Origin: Bacteroidales bacterium
GTDB lineage: Bacteria; Bacteroidota; Bacteroidia; Bacteroidales; UBA932
Length of the DNA: 34,282 bases
Direction: 5' to 3'
Assembly (NCBI GenBank): GCA_017651465.1
Contig: JAGCCX010000033.1
Span: forward strand, 1-34,282
The notes below the pieces were generated by a model. It was not told where the DNA came from. It was given only the letters and a program-made list of their open reading frames with translations, and did no database searches. The translations under genes and the position numbers were made by a program. Positions 7,728 through 19,891 of this stretch are shown piece by piece; the first letter of the stretch is position 1; each line of letters opens with the position of its first letter.

Positions 7728-9530
7728 TTGACAGTCAAAGAAAAAATAGAACTTCTGCCTCACAGTCCCGGGGTGTACCGCTACAGCGACTCGTCCGGGA
7801 CTATTATTTACGTGGGCAAGGCCAAAGACCTCTACAAGCGGGTGCACCAGTACTTTGTGCCCCCCGAGAGGCTCAACGCCAAAACCCGCATCCTGGTTAG
7901 CAAGATTGCGGACGTCCAGTACTCCGTGGTTAACAGCGAGTCCGACGCCCTGCTCCTCGAGAACAACCTCATCAAGCAGTTCAAGCCTCGCTACAACATA
8001 CTTCTCAAAGACAGCAAGACATACCCCTGGATATGCGTCACGGCCGAACCCTTCCCGCGGGTGTTCCTTACCCGGAGGGTGGAGAAGAACGGCTCGCGAT
8101 ACTTCGGCCCCTACAGTTCGGTGGTGCACGCAAGGAGCCTGCTCGACTTCTTCGGCCGCAACTGGCCTCTGCGCAGCTGCCGGCTCAAAATCGACTCCGA
8201 CGCCATTCTGCGCGGTAAATACCGCCCCTGCCTCGACTATCACATAGGCCGCTGCCTGGGCTGCTGCGTGGGCAAGGTTTCGGAAAAAGAATACGACAGC
8301 TGGATCGAAGAAATAGTGCATCTGCTCAAGGGCGGCGTGAGCGAAATCATCGCCAAGTACAAGAGGGCGATGCTGCAAGCCTCCGACGAATTGGATTTCG
8401 AGACGGCGCAGTTTTGCAAAACCCGTATGGAGGCCCTCCAGCAGCATTACGCCAAGTCCATCATAACTTCCGACAAAGACCGCGACCTGGACGTGTTCTC
8501 GCTGGTCTTCGACGGGCCCGAGGCCTTCGGCAACTTCCTGAGGGTGAGGGGCGGAGCCATCATCCAGAGCCTCAACCTGGGGTTCAAGATGCAGATCGAA
8601 GAAGAGCAGGCCTCGGTGCTGAGCAGCTTCATTGCCGAGATAGAGGCCAAGTTCGGAGAACTCGCCCGCGAGGTGGTGGTGCCGTTCAAGCCCGACGTGA
8701 GCATCGAGGGCGTAAATTTCAACATCCCCGCCCGGGGCGACAAGCTCTCGCTGTTGGAGCTGAGCGCAAAGAACGCCAAGGAGTTCCGCTTCAACGCCCT
8801 CAAGCAGCGCGAGCACAGCGACCCCGACGCCTTCAGGCAAGCTGTGATGGAAGAGCTGCGCAAGGCCCTCGGGATGAAGGAACTCCCCCGCCACATCGAG
8901 TGCTTCGACAACTCCAACCTTCAGGGCACCAACCCCGTGGCGTCGTGCGTGGTGTTCCGCGAGGGCGAGCCCAGCAAGAAAGACTACCGGCGATTCAAAG
9001 TTAAAACGGTCATAGGCGCCAACGACTACGCTTCGATGAAGGAAATAGTGAACCGGCGATACTCCCGTATGCTGGAGGAAGCCCCCGACGACCTGCCGCA
9101 GCTGGTGGTAATAGACGGCGGCGCCGGGCAGCTCAATTTTGCCTGGCAGGCCATCTGCGAGCTGGGAATCCAAGACAGGATGACGGTGGTGGGACTGGCC
9201 AAGCGCCTGGAGGAGGTCATACGCGTAGGAGACCCCTATCCCCTCTTCCTCGACCGCAATTCGCAGGCTCTCAAACTGCTCCAGCGTGCCCGCGACGAGG
9301 CGCACCGCTTCGGCATCACCTTCCACCGCTCGCTACGCAGCAAATCGGCCCTGCACAGCACTCTGAGGGACATTCCGGGCGTGGGACCGCGCACCGAAGA
9401 GCGTCTGCTGCTGCATTTCGGCTCCCTTGCGCGGGTGCTGGCGGCTCCCTTCGAAGAACTATCTTCGCTCGTGGGGCCTTCCCTCGCAAAGAGAATTTCG
9501 GAAAGCGGGGGTGGTTGCAAATCTGAATAA
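7728..9530 (+). CDS. uvrC: UvrABC excinuclease subunit C
   Basis: A 600-aa protein of full family length. UvrC makes the two incisions around bulky DNA lesions after UvrAB loading. Residues about 12-90 are the GIY-YIG domain (GVYRYSD, then IIYVGKAKDLYKRV) for the 3' cut. About 205-240 is the UVR helical pair that binds UvrB (ELDFETAQFCKTRMEAL). About 385-530 is the RNase H-like domain for the 5' cut (IECFDNSNLQG, VVIDGGAGQ). About 540-590 is tandem helix-hairpin-helix (LRDIPGVGPRTEERLL). A Cys cluster (CLGCC) near residue 180 may bind a metal. The start is TTG at 7728; no ATG lies in frame near the expected N terminus. The promoter of acpP overlaps its 3' end. Confidence 0.97.
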   Translation: MTVKEKIELLPHSPGVYRYSDSSGTIIYVGKAKDLYKRVHQYFVPPERLNAKTRILVSKIADVQYSVVNSESDALLLENNLIKQFKPRYNILLKDSKTYPWICVTAEPFPRVFLTRRVEKNGSRYFGPYSSVVHARSLLDFFGRNWPLRSCRLKIDSDAILRGKYRPCLDYHIGRCLGCCVGKVSEKEYDSWIEEIVHLLKGGVSEIIAKYKRAMLQASDELDFETAQFCKTRMEALQQHYAKSIITSDKDRDLDVFSLVFDGPEAFGNFLRVRGGAIIQSLNLGFKMQIEEEQASVLSSFIAEIEAKFGELAREVVVPFKPDVSIEGVNFNIPARGDKLSLLELSAKNAKEFRFNALKQREHSDPDAFRQAVMEELRKALGMKELPRHIECFDNSNLQGTNPVASCVVFREGEPSKKDYRRFKVKTVIGANDYASMKEIVNRRYSRMLEEAPDDLPQLVVIDGGAGQLNFAWQAICELGIQDRMTVVGLAKRLEEVIRVGDPYPLFLDRNSQALKLLQRARDEAHRFGITFHRSLRSKSALHSTLRDIPGVGPRTEERLLLHFGSLARVLAAPFEELSSLVGPSLAKRISESGGGCKSE

Positions 9531-9545
9531 TTATATATATCTTTG
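9515..9545 (+). promoter_or_regulatory. acpP promoter (TTG at 9515, TATCTTTG at 9538)
   Basis: A TTG at 9515-9517 and TATCTTTG at 9538-9545 are 20 nt apart, matching the Bacteroidota -33/-7 layout. The -33 element lies inside the last codons of uvrC. A leader of about 45 nt follows. Confidence 0.75.
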
Positions 9546-9595
9546 CCTCCTGCAAAACGTAACAAGTACTAATTAATAAACCAATATTATAACTT

Positions 9596-9841
9596 ATGGA
9601 ATACGAAGAAATCGTAAGCAAGGTTAAGGCCATCATCGTTGACAAACTTGGCATTGAACCTTCTGAAGTGACTGAAACAGCCAACTTCACCAACGACCTG
9701 GGAGCTGACTCTCTCGACACCGTCGAGCTCCTTATGGAATTTGAAAGGGTGTTCGGAATCAAGATTCCCGATGAGGAAACCAGTTCCATCGCCACTGTCA
9801 AGGATGCCATCGACAAGGTAGCCGAAAAGCTCGCTGCATAA
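9596..9841 (+). CDS. acpP: Acyl carrier protein
   Basis: An 81-aa acidic four-helix protein of normal ACP length. It carries growing acyl chains in type II fatty acid synthesis on a 4'-phosphopantetheine arm. The attachment Ser lies in [15 protein letters not shown], the canonical DSL motif. It has its own strong promoter and ends at a good terminator (9864-9898), so it is probably a monocistronic, highly expressed gene. fabF is not adjacent, unlike in many Bacteroidales. Confidence 0.97.
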   Translation: MEYEEIVSKVKAIIVDKLGIEPSEVTETANFTNDLGADSLDTVELLMEFERVFGIKIPDEETSSIATVKDAIDKVAEKLAA

Positions 9842-9863
9842 GCGCACTTTAGTATGAGAATTC

Positions 9864-9898
9864 AAAAAGACGTAACCCCCGGGGCTGCGTCTTTTTTT
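9864..9898 (+). terminator. Intrinsic terminator after acpP
   Basis: Stem AAAAAGACG/CGTCTTTTT encloses an inner CCCC/GGGG hairpin and is followed by T residues to 9898. It begins 22 nt after the acpP stop. The next start codon (9911) is only 12 nt beyond the T run. Confidence 0.88.
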
Positions 9899-9910
9899 AA
9901 AATACGGATT

Positions 9911-11482
9911 ATGAAAAAATTTCTCCCCGCTTTGGTGGTTCTGCTCTGCGCCTCCTGTACGCAGGGCTGGGACGCCCTCAACAAGCAAGCCGCCCAAGAG
10001 TACCTCGAGCCCTTCCGCACCGACGTTCCCTGGAACAATTTCGCCAAGAAGTTCATCTATGCTCCGGCATTCCATTTCGACGAAGTCCAAAACGCTGAAT
10101 CTTACGTATTTACCCTTACTCCGGAAGACGGAGAGGCGCTGAGCTTCGAGGCATCCTCGCCCAGCGCGCCCCTCACTCCTGTATGGGACAAGCTGCCGGC
10201 CGGAAAGCAGATAGAACTTACCGTCGATGCCCTGGCCTCAGACAGAAAAGTGATTTTGCGTGTGGGCGAGCGTAGTTTCCTTAAGGATTTCCCCTTCGAG
10301 GGGCCTTACCCCGGACCCGCCTGCGACTACAAGGAGGCTGCGCTCAAAGGTGCGTTGTACATACACACTATGCCCGAAATCCAGCACTGGAGCACCTCAG
10401 TGGAGCCGGATATGGACTATCCCCACAACACCTATCCCTGCAAGATCATCAGCGCCACCGTACGCAACGAGTGCCTGATTGCATCACTGCTGCCTGAGAG
10501 GCGCGAGAACGCCCTGGCCATAGCTCGCGGAGCCGCACAGTTCCTTATCGACCAGAGCCGGCCCGAGGGAGATCCGCTGGCCTACTTCCCTCCCACTTAC
10601 TATCTCGACAAAGAGGCCTCCAAGCGCGACTGGAACAAGGGTAAGACTATGACCCTCGAGGCCGCCAGCGCCGGACAGGCGTTCCTGGACCTGTACGACA
10701 CCACGGGCGAGAAGGAATGGCTCGACCGCGCCGTCGCCATAGGCCGCACCTACATCAAGCTGCAGCACGAAGACGGGTCGCTGCCCATCAAGGTAGATTT
10801 TGTGACCGGCGAGCCCGTGAACGAGGTCTGCGCTATGCTGCACCCCCTTCTGCGCTACTACAAGCGGCTCGAGGGCTACGGATTCGGCGAGTTCCTGCCC
10901 TACCGTATCAAGGGTGAGGAATGGATGAATTCTACGGCGGTGAAGGTGTTCAATATGACGGGGCAGTTCGAAGATGTAAACGTCAAGGACCTGGAGCTCT
11001 ACCAGAACCTGACCAACTGTACAGCAGCTCCTTACGCGACATATCTGCTCAAGAAGGCGGCGCCCACCAAGGACGATCTCCGCAATGCCGAGGACTTGAT
11101 TCGTTTGAGCGAAGACCAGTTTGTGCACTGGGCGTATCCCGAGCGCACCGCCGACGGATTCTTCCTGCGTTATACCCCTTGCGTGCACGAGCAGTACCGC
11201 TATGAGATGCCTGTTGACAACAGCGCCTGCAATGTGGCTAACGCCTGGCTCGACTATTACGAGGTGACCGGCGACCTGCTCGCCCTTGCCAAGGCTAAGG
11301 CGATGATTGACAATATTACGCGTATGCAGAACCCGGTTAACGGCAAGATCCCCACCACCTGGGAGTGGCGTGACGCTCGCAAAGACCGCAACCGCACTTT
11401 CTGGGTTAACTGCTCTTTCAGCTCCATTCAGATGCTCCTCCGCGCCGACGGCCTGAAGGACGCTTTTGAAAAATTACCGTAA
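9911..11482 (+). CDS. Putative alpha/alpha-barrel glycosidase-like lipoprotein
   Basis: A 523-aa protein. ATG 9911 is chosen because it opens the signal peptide MKKFLPALVVLLCASC (Cys16); any upstream in-frame start would place the acpP terminator inside the gene. Residues about 40-125 look like a small beta domain. Residues about 140-510 are strongly helical with repeated hairpins such as AASAGQAFLDLYDTTGEKEWLDRAVAIG and ANAWLDYYEVTGDLLALAKAKAMIDNI. This is the texture of (alpha/alpha)n toroid glycoside hydrolases or polysaccharide lyases. I do not recognise the exact family and cannot assign a catalytic residue. It probably acts on a glycan at the cell surface or in the periplasm. No promoter is visible between the acpP terminator and the start. 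Confidence 0.75.
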   Translation: MKKFLPALVVLLCASCTQGWDALNKQAAQEYLEPFRTDVPWNNFAKKFIYAPAFHFDEVQNAESYVFTLTPEDGEALSFEASSPSAPLTPVWDKLPAGKQIELTVDALASDRKVILRVGERSFLKDFPFEGPYPGPACDYKEAALKGALYIHTMPEIQHWSTSVEPDMDYPHNTYPCKIISATVRNECLIASLLPERRENALAIARGAAQFLIDQSRPEGDPLAYFPPTYYLDKEASKRDWNKGKTMTLEAASAGQAFLDLYDTTGEKEWLDRAVAIGRTYIKLQHEDGSLPIKVDFVTGEPVNEVCAMLHPLLRYYKRLEGYGFGEFLPYRIKGEEWMNSTAVKVFNMTGQFEDVNVKDLELYQNLTNCTAAPYATYLLKKAAPTKDDLRNAEDLIRLSEDQFVHWAYPERTADGFFLRYTPCVHEQYRYEMPVDNSACNVANAWLDYYEVTGDLLALAKAKAMIDNITRMQNPVNGKIPTTWEWRDARKDRNRTFWVNCSFSSIQMLLRADGLKDAFEKLP

Positions 11483-11486
11483 AGGT

Positions 11487-11605
11487 TTCGGGGCGCCTTC
11501 GGCCCTGCGGACTACGGCCTTCGGCCTATCCCTCCCGCATAGCGGGCCCCTCCCACTCACGGCTGCGTGGGCGCAGACGGTCCGCAGGGCCGAAGGTGCC
11601 CCGAA
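11487..11605. repeat. 119-bp structured palindromic element with three inner hairpins
   Basis: Two 26-nt arms (11487-11512 and 11580-11605) are reverse complements except for one G.T-compatible position. The 67 nt between them contain further hairpins: GGCC-TTC-GGCC, CCCGC-ATA-GCGGG, and CCCAC/GTGGG. The result is a cloverleaf-like fold in the gap between the 9911 gene and pyrH. It may be a REP-like dispersed repeat or may act as a strong terminator. A similarly built element with different sequence lies at 18295-18436. Confidence 0.85.
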
Positions 11606-11623
11606 GCAGCAACAGCAAGTATT

Positions 11624-11655
11624 TTTGAATTTCTGAAGATTTTTCGATATTTTTG
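11624..11655 (+). promoter_or_regulatory. pyrH-frr promoter (TTTG at 11624, TATTTTTG at 11648)
   Basis: TTTG at 11624-11627 and TATTTTTG at 11648-11655 are 20 nt apart, an exact fit to the Bacteroidota -33/-7 consensus. It sits just after the palindromic element and 21 nt before the pyrH start. Confidence 0.75.
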
Positions 11656-11676
11656 TTTGTTTCAATCATATCGTTT

Positions 11677-12384
11677 ATGTACAAAAGAGTTCTTTTGAAA
11701 CTTAGCGGCGAGAGCCTTGGCGGGCCCTCCGGCAAAGGGCTCGACCCCGAGAGCCTGAATCGTTATGCCTCCGAAGTGGTGGCGGCAGTAAAGGCCGGAC
11801 ACCAGGTAGCGATAGTCAACGGCGGCGGCAACATCTTCCGCGGCCTGCAAGGCGTAGGCAAAGGGTTCGACCGCGTGACCGGCGACCGTATGGGAATGCT
11901 CGCCACCATCATAAACTCCCTCGCACTGGCCGGAGCCATCAAGAGCCAGGGTATTAATGCCGAGGTGTTTACCGCCACTCCCCTGGAGCCGTACGCCCGC
12001 TATTACACACGCGACAACGCCATAAAGGTACTCGAAGAGGGCGGCGTGGCCCTCATAGCCGGCGGCACAGGCAATCCTTTCTTCACCACCGACTCGGGAG
12101 CCGCCCTGCGCGCCCTCGAACTCGGTGCCGACGCCCTTCTCAAGGGCACCCGCGTGGACGGAGTCTATACCGCCGACCCGGAGAAGGACCCTACCGCCAC
12201 CCGCTACACGGAACTCACATTCACCAAGGCCCTCGCCGACCACCTCAAGGTGATGGACCAGACGGCTTATGCCCTTTGCGAGCAAGGCCCGGTGCCCATT
12301 GTGGTATTCGACGTCACCACTCCCGGCAATTTGGCCCGTCTGTTGCAAGGAGCCCCCATCGGAACAATAGTAAAAGCAGAATAA
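11677..12384 (+). CDS. pyrH: UMP kinase
   Basis: A 235-aa amino-acid-kinase-fold enzyme of normal length that phosphorylates UMP to UDP in pyrimidine synthesis. Visible family signatures are KRVLLKLSGESL at the N terminus, NGGGNIFRG, the DRMGMLATIINSLAL helix, AGGTGNPFFTTDSGAALRA, and GVYTADPEK. ATG 11677 gives the standard MYKRVLLKLSGE start. An upstream in-frame ATG at 11653 would lie inside the promoter and is rejected. frr follows after 1 nt, the widespread pyrH-frr pairing. Confidence 0.97.
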   Translation: MYKRVLLKLSGESLGGPSGKGLDPESLNRYASEVVAAVKAGHQVAIVNGGGNIFRGLQGVGKGFDRVTGDRMGMLATIINSLALAGAIKSQGINAEVFTATPLEPYARYYTRDNAIKVLEEGGVALIAGGTGNPFFTTDSGAALRALELGADALLKGTRVDGVYTADPEKDPTATRYTELTFTKALADHLKVMDQTAYALCEQGPVPIVVFDVTTPGNLARLLQGAPIGTIVKAE

Positions 12385-12385
12385 T

Positions 12386-12955
12386 ATGTTGAACGACAAA
12401 GCAAAAGAAATCGTCAGCGGTGCTGAGGCCAAAATGGCCGACGCCCTCAAATTCCTCGAGGAAGACCTCAAGACCTACCGTGTCGGCAAGGCCAACCCCG
12501 CCATTTTCAACGGACTTATGGTTGATTACTATGGCAGTCCCACCCCTGTCCACCAGGTGTGCTCGATATCGGCTCCCGACGCCAAGACCCTGGCCCTCCA
12601 GCCATGGGAGAAGAATATGATCCCCAAAATCGAGAAGGCCATTATGGATGCCAACCTTGGTTTCACTCCCCAGAACAACGGCGAGATTATCCGTTGCGTA
12701 GTGCCCGCCCTCACCGAAGAGAGGCGTAAAGACCTCATCAAGAAGGCCAAAGCCACCGGCGAGCAGACCAAGGTCACCGTACGCAACGCCCGTAGGGACG
12801 CTTTCGACGCCCTCAAGAAGGCCCAGAAGAACGAGGGTCTCTCCGAAGACATAGAGAAAGAAGCCGAGGACGAAGTACAGAAACTCACCGACAAGAAAGT
12901 AAAGGCGGTCGACGAAATCGTGGCCGCCAAGGAAAAGGAAATCCTCACCGTATAG
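12386..12955 (+). CDS. frr: Ribosome recycling factor
   Basis: A 189-aa protein of normal RRF length. With EF-G it splits post-termination ribosomes. Signatures are TYRVGKANPAIF, VDYYGSPTPVHQV, LALQPWEK, and the basic helix TEERRKDLIKKAKATGEQTK. The start follows the pyrH stop by 1 nt, so the two are translationally coupled. It is convergent with the beta-galactosidase, with only 2 nt between stops and no room for a separate terminator. Confidence 0.97.
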   Translation: MLNDKAKEIVSGAEAKMADALKFLEEDLKTYRVGKANPAIFNGLMVDYYGSPTPVHQVCSISAPDAKTLALQPWEKNMIPKIEKAIMDANLGFTPQNNGEIIRCVVPALTEERRKDLIKKAKATGEQTKVTVRNARRDAFDALKKAQKNEGLSEDIEKEAEDEVQKLTDKKVKAVDEIVAAKEKEILTV

Positions 12956-12957
12956 TT

Positions 12958-17127
<4,170 letters not shown>

Positions 17128-17138
<11 letters not shown>

Positions 17139-18159
17139 ATACGTTCGAGGATTCCAGGGGCACGTCGGCCCACTTGCTTGCTATGAAGTCAAGGGTGTCG
17201 AGTATCTCTTGCGGGTCGTTGGACGTGACAAGCTTCATACGGGTGGGCTTGAACTCGGGCAGGCCCTTGAAGTAGCAGCTCAGGTGGCGGCGCATCTCGT
17301 ATATACCGCGGGGAGCGCCCTTGTACTGCAGCGACAGATTGAAATGACGCTTGGCCAGCTCCACCCTCCGGGGCACTGCAAGCGGCGGAAGAGCCTCTCC
17401 GGTGTCGAGATAGTGCCGTATCTCGTTGAACACCCAGGGATGTCCGAACGAGGCCCGGCCGATCATTATGGCATCGACTCCATAACGGTCGAAGGCCTCT
17501 TTGGCCTGAGGGCCGTTGGTAATGTCGCCGTTGCCGATGATGGGGATGTGCATTCGGGGATTGTTCTTCACCTCTCCTATCAATGTCCAGTCGGCGCTGC
17601 CCCGATACAGCTGGCAGCGGGTCCTGCCGTGGATGGTAAGTGCCTGTATGCCCACATCTTGCAGGCGCTCAGCGAGTTCTACTATTATCTTGCTGTCCTC
17701 GTCCCAGCCCAGGCGGGTCTTGACTGTAACGGGCTTGTGGACAGCATCTACCACCGCCTTGGTAATGGCCACCATCTTGTCGGGCTCGCGCATCATTCCG
17801 CTCCCCGCCCCGCGGGCTGCTATCTTGGACACCGGACAGCCGAAATTGATGTCGATCACGTCGGCTCCGTGGCCGCCGGCAAGCTCGGCAGCCTGGTCGG
17901 CCATACGGGCAGCCTCGACCATATTCTCGAGAATGTGTCCGTATATCTGGATGCCCACCGGAGCCTCCTCGGGGAGGGTGTGCATCTTGGCTATGGCCTT
18001 GTCGGCGTCGCGTATGAGACCCTCGGAAGGAACGAATTCGGTATAGACCATCGCAGCACCCTGCTCCTTGCACAGGATGCGGAACGAAATGTCCGTAACA
18101 TCCTCCATAGGCGCCAGGAACAAGGGTTTGGAGCCAAAATTCAAATCTCCGATGGTCAT
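17128..18159 (-). CDS. dus: tRNA-dihydrouridine synthase (DusB-like)
   Basis: A 343-aa FMN enzyme that reduces uridine to dihydrouridine in the tRNA D loop. Signatures are LAPMEDVTDISFR at the N terminus, DINFGCPVSKIAARGAGSG with catalytic Cys108, VKTRLGWDE, TIHGRTR, IPIIGNGDI and IGRASFGHPW. ATG 18159 is used; the in-frame extension further upstream crosses tRNA-Ser and is not coding. A minus-strand -7 box (18166-18173) ends 6 nt before the ATG, predicting an almost leaderless mRNA. It is the first gene of the dus-lpxK-beta-galactosidase operon. Confidence 0.95.
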
Positions 18160-18165
18160 AGTGTA

Positions 18166-18173
18166 CAAAATTA
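18166..18173 (-). promoter_or_regulatory. -7 box TAATTTTG for the dus operon
   Basis: On the minus strand this reads TAATTTTG, an exact TAnnTTTG match, and its G lies 6 nt before the dus ATG. It is back to back with tRNA-Ser, whose own near-consensus box GAACTTTG ends at 18193. Confidence 0.65.
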
Positions 18174-18198
18174 AAAAATATTTACGAACTTTGCACCC

Positions 18199-18288
18199 GG
18201 AGAGATGGCCGAGTGGTCTATGGCGGCGCACTCGAAATGCGCTAAGCGGGCATAACCTGCTTCGGGGGTTCGAATCCCTTTCTCTCCG
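18199..18288 (+). tRNA. tRNA-Ser (CGA)
   Basis: A 90-nt class II tRNA with a long variable arm. Acceptor GGAGAGA pairs with TCTCTCC plus discriminator G. Anticodon stem GCGCA/TGCGC with loop CTCGAAA gives anticodon CGA at 18233-18235, decoding UCG. CCA is not encoded. A near-consensus promoter box GAACTTTG ends 5 nt upstream. A structured palindrome begins 7 nt after its 3' end. Confidence 0.97.
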
Positions 18289-18294
18289 CGCTAT

Positions 18295-18436
18295 GGAATC
18301 CGCAGCAGGCGCCGCACGAAAGTGCGGCGTTCTCCGTTTCAGGGTCGGCCGCCGCAAGCGCTAGCGTTTGCGAGCGGTCCGGCCCTGAAACGGAAACCCA
18401 GGGCCCTACGGGCCCGCAAGCCTGCTGCTGGATTCC
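18295..18436. repeat. 142-bp structured palindromic element beside tRNA-Ser
   Basis: Outer arms 18295-18310 and 18420-18436 pair over 16 bp with one bulged base (GGAATCC(A)GCAGCAGGC type). Inside are three hairpins. The first is GCCGCAC-GAAA-GTGCGGC (18311-18328), with a GNRA tetraloop. The second is a long stem of TCCGTTTCAGGG (18333-18344) with CCCTGAAACGGA (18383-18394), capped by CGCAAGCG/CGTTTGCG. The third is GGGCCC-TAC-GGGCCC (18401-18415). The fold is a cloverleaf-like multibranch structure. It may be a REP-like repeat or a structured RNA. The surrounding stretch 18289-18545 has no gene. Confidence 0.85.
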
Positions 18437-18452
18437 TCCCGGACAGAAAGGG

Positions 18453-18476
18453 AAAAGCCGCGGCCCTGCCGCGGCT
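18453..18476 (-). terminator. Intrinsic terminator for the NAGPA-type lipoprotein
   Basis: Perfect 8-bp stem AGCCGCGG/CCGCGGCT with a 5-nt loop. On the minus strand it is followed by TTTT. It lies about 70 nt beyond the stop of the minus-strand gene ending at 18546. Confidence 0.75.
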
Positions 18477-18508
18477 AATCCCGTCCTCAGACGATCCAAA
18501 AACCTATA

Positions 18509-18561
18509 TTAATCCGACGCCACTCTTTTAATCTGAAACCTCTCTTTAATCCGACGCCACT
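18509..18561. repeat. 16-bp direct repeat duplicating the 3' end of a gene
   Basis: TTAATCCGACGCCACT occurs exactly at 18509-18524 and 18546-18561, 37 bp apart. The right copy is the stop codon and last codons of the NAGPA-type gene (minus strand). The left copy sits just downstream in the untranslated region. A third, weaker TTAATC lies between them. Confidence 0.85.
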
Positions 18562-19571
18562 ATTGCCAGCCCGGGGCCGATAGCCCGCTCGGTACCATCC
18601 GAAGGCATATTCTTGATCAGGAACTTGGCATTGGTCCCATAGCCTCCGCTCGAAGTATCCCTGACAATAAAGGTCGAAGAACCCCCGCCGTCGATATTGA
18701 TGGAGTCAAAGCTTCCAAGGGCCTTCATAATCTTCTGCATATCAGGATAATCCATCCCCACGGCAAGCACGCTGTTGCGCCCGTCGAGCACCACCAGGAT
18801 CACTTTCTTGCCGTCTTCCTGCACGCCGAACATAGTCCTGGGATGCACCCCGGAAACACTGTCTGCCGTGATGGTCGAATACCCGCCGTTAACCACCAGG
18901 AACTGCCCGCCGCTGAAAGCCTCGCGTAACTTGGTAGCGGACTTGATTTGCGTATAATACGAACTGTTTGCTATGCGCACGGTCTCGTCTCCGTCCCAGT
19001 ACACAAAGCAGCGCGGCCTGGTGGTCTGCGAATTGAAAGTATCTTTGAGGCAGATGCCGTTGTGCCAGAAAATTCCCTGCGCCTGACCGGCCGTCGCCCC
19101 TGCATCGGTTATAAAAAAGTCGGTGTTGATGCCGCCTATCACCCTGCTGCCCTCGGCGTCGATACGGCGCAGCTGAGCGCTGAGTTTCTCTCTTCCGCCG
19201 GTAAAGCCGCTTGTGGCGCCGCCGGGCACCGTATTGGTCATACTCACGGTGGGGTCGGAAAGATCCACCTGCATCACGAACACCGCCTGGGGCTGGGATG
19301 CATAGTCGGTATAGCGAATCTCGGTCACATCGACGCTGCTATGGGGGCTATAATGGGTGCACGACTTGACCTTGCCGATGAGGCCCGCATCTTCAAATGC
19401 CGCCTGGACGTCGATGGGATATGACGGCTTTTCGGGCTCCGGCTCCGGTTCCGGTTCTTGCGGCTGCTCTTCCTTCTCCTGCGGCTTGGGCTCGGGTATC
19501 ACCGAAGGAGTACAGGATGCTATGGAAGCCGCCAGAGCGGCACAAACACAAAAGAAAAATACCCTTTTCAT
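18546..19571 (-). CDS. NAGPA-domain (phosphodiester glycosidase-like) lipoprotein
   Basis: A 341-aa protein. ATG 19571 opens the lipoprotein signal MKRVFFFCVCAALAASIASC (Cys20); the reading frame upstream is intergenic. A Pro/Glu linker (about residues 25-50, repeated PE pairs) is followed by a NAGPA domain (about 90-340), named after the human phosphodiester alpha-GlcNAcase. Signatures are IGGINTDFF, GIFWHNGICLK, RTMFGVQEDGKKVILVVLDGR and NIDGGGSSTF. The bacterial members are thought to hydrolyse sugar-phosphodiester or related linkages outside the cell, and the exact substrate is unknown. The gene appears monocistronic, with a terminator at 18453-18476. Its last codons are duplicated downstream. 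Confidence 0.9.
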   Translation of the reverse strand: MKRVFFFCVCAALAASIASCTPSVIPEPKPQEKEEQPQEPEPEPEPEKPSYPIDVQAAFEDAGLIGKVKSCTHYSPHSSVDVTEIRYTDYASQPQAVFVMQVDLSDPTVSMTNTVPGGATSGFTGGREKLSAQLRRIDAEGSRVIGGINTDFFITDAGATAGQAQGIFWHNGICLKDTFNSQTTRPRCFVYWDGDETVRIANSSYYTQIKSATKLREAFSGGQFLVVNGGYSTITADSVSGVHPRTMFGVQEDGKKVILVVLDGRNSVLAVGMDYPDMQKIMKALGSFDSINIDGGGSSTFIVRDTSSGGYGTNAKFLIKNMPSDGTERAIGPGLAIVASD

Positions 19572-19704
19572 TAGTTTGAGCGTAATTTTTATGCAAGATA
19601 CGACTTTTATGCTACACTCCGGTGCAAGATTTACTCTTTTTAGGTATTTACATAGTGAATATTGGTTTAGCGCCGCACCTTGACTATGCAAGTGCTTCAA
19701 AAAC

Positions 19705-19745
19705 AAAGAGTGACTGATGAACTACTATCAGCCACTCTTTTTTTA
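19705..19745 (+). terminator. Orphan intrinsic terminator in a divergent intergenic region
   Basis: Stem AAAGAGTG.CTGAT with ATCAG.CACTCTTT has one mismatch, an 8-nt loop, and a T run to 19745. The genes on both sides (18546-19571 minus, 19961 plus) are transcribed away from it, so neither ends here. It may close a short unannotated plus-strand transcript from the 19572-19704 stretch. A weak 31-codon ORF ends at 19683 in that stretch. Confidence 0.7.
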
Positions 19746-19891
19746 AAAATATTTAAAATGCTTGAAATAAATCGATTGCCGCATTATCGTAACAATTATT
19801 AAGGCAAATTTCAATATCTGCTTACAATTTGCTATAAAAATTTTTAATTGTGGCCATAGTCTTTAAGTATCGTATTGATTAGAGCGCGATT

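Noticed and set aside
7674-9326. 550-codon minus-strand ORF opposite uvrC
   Set aside because: Antisense shadow of a clear uvrC with all its domains. The translation has no recognisable motif and arises from GC-biased codon positions.
18160-18357. N-terminal extension of dus
   Set aside because: It would read through the antisense strand of tRNA-Ser and the dus promoter. The family N terminus begins at 18159.
18199-18436. Integration site of a mobile island at tRNA-Ser
   Set aside because: No integrase and no direct repeat of the tRNA 3' end is visible downstream; only the structured palindrome is present.
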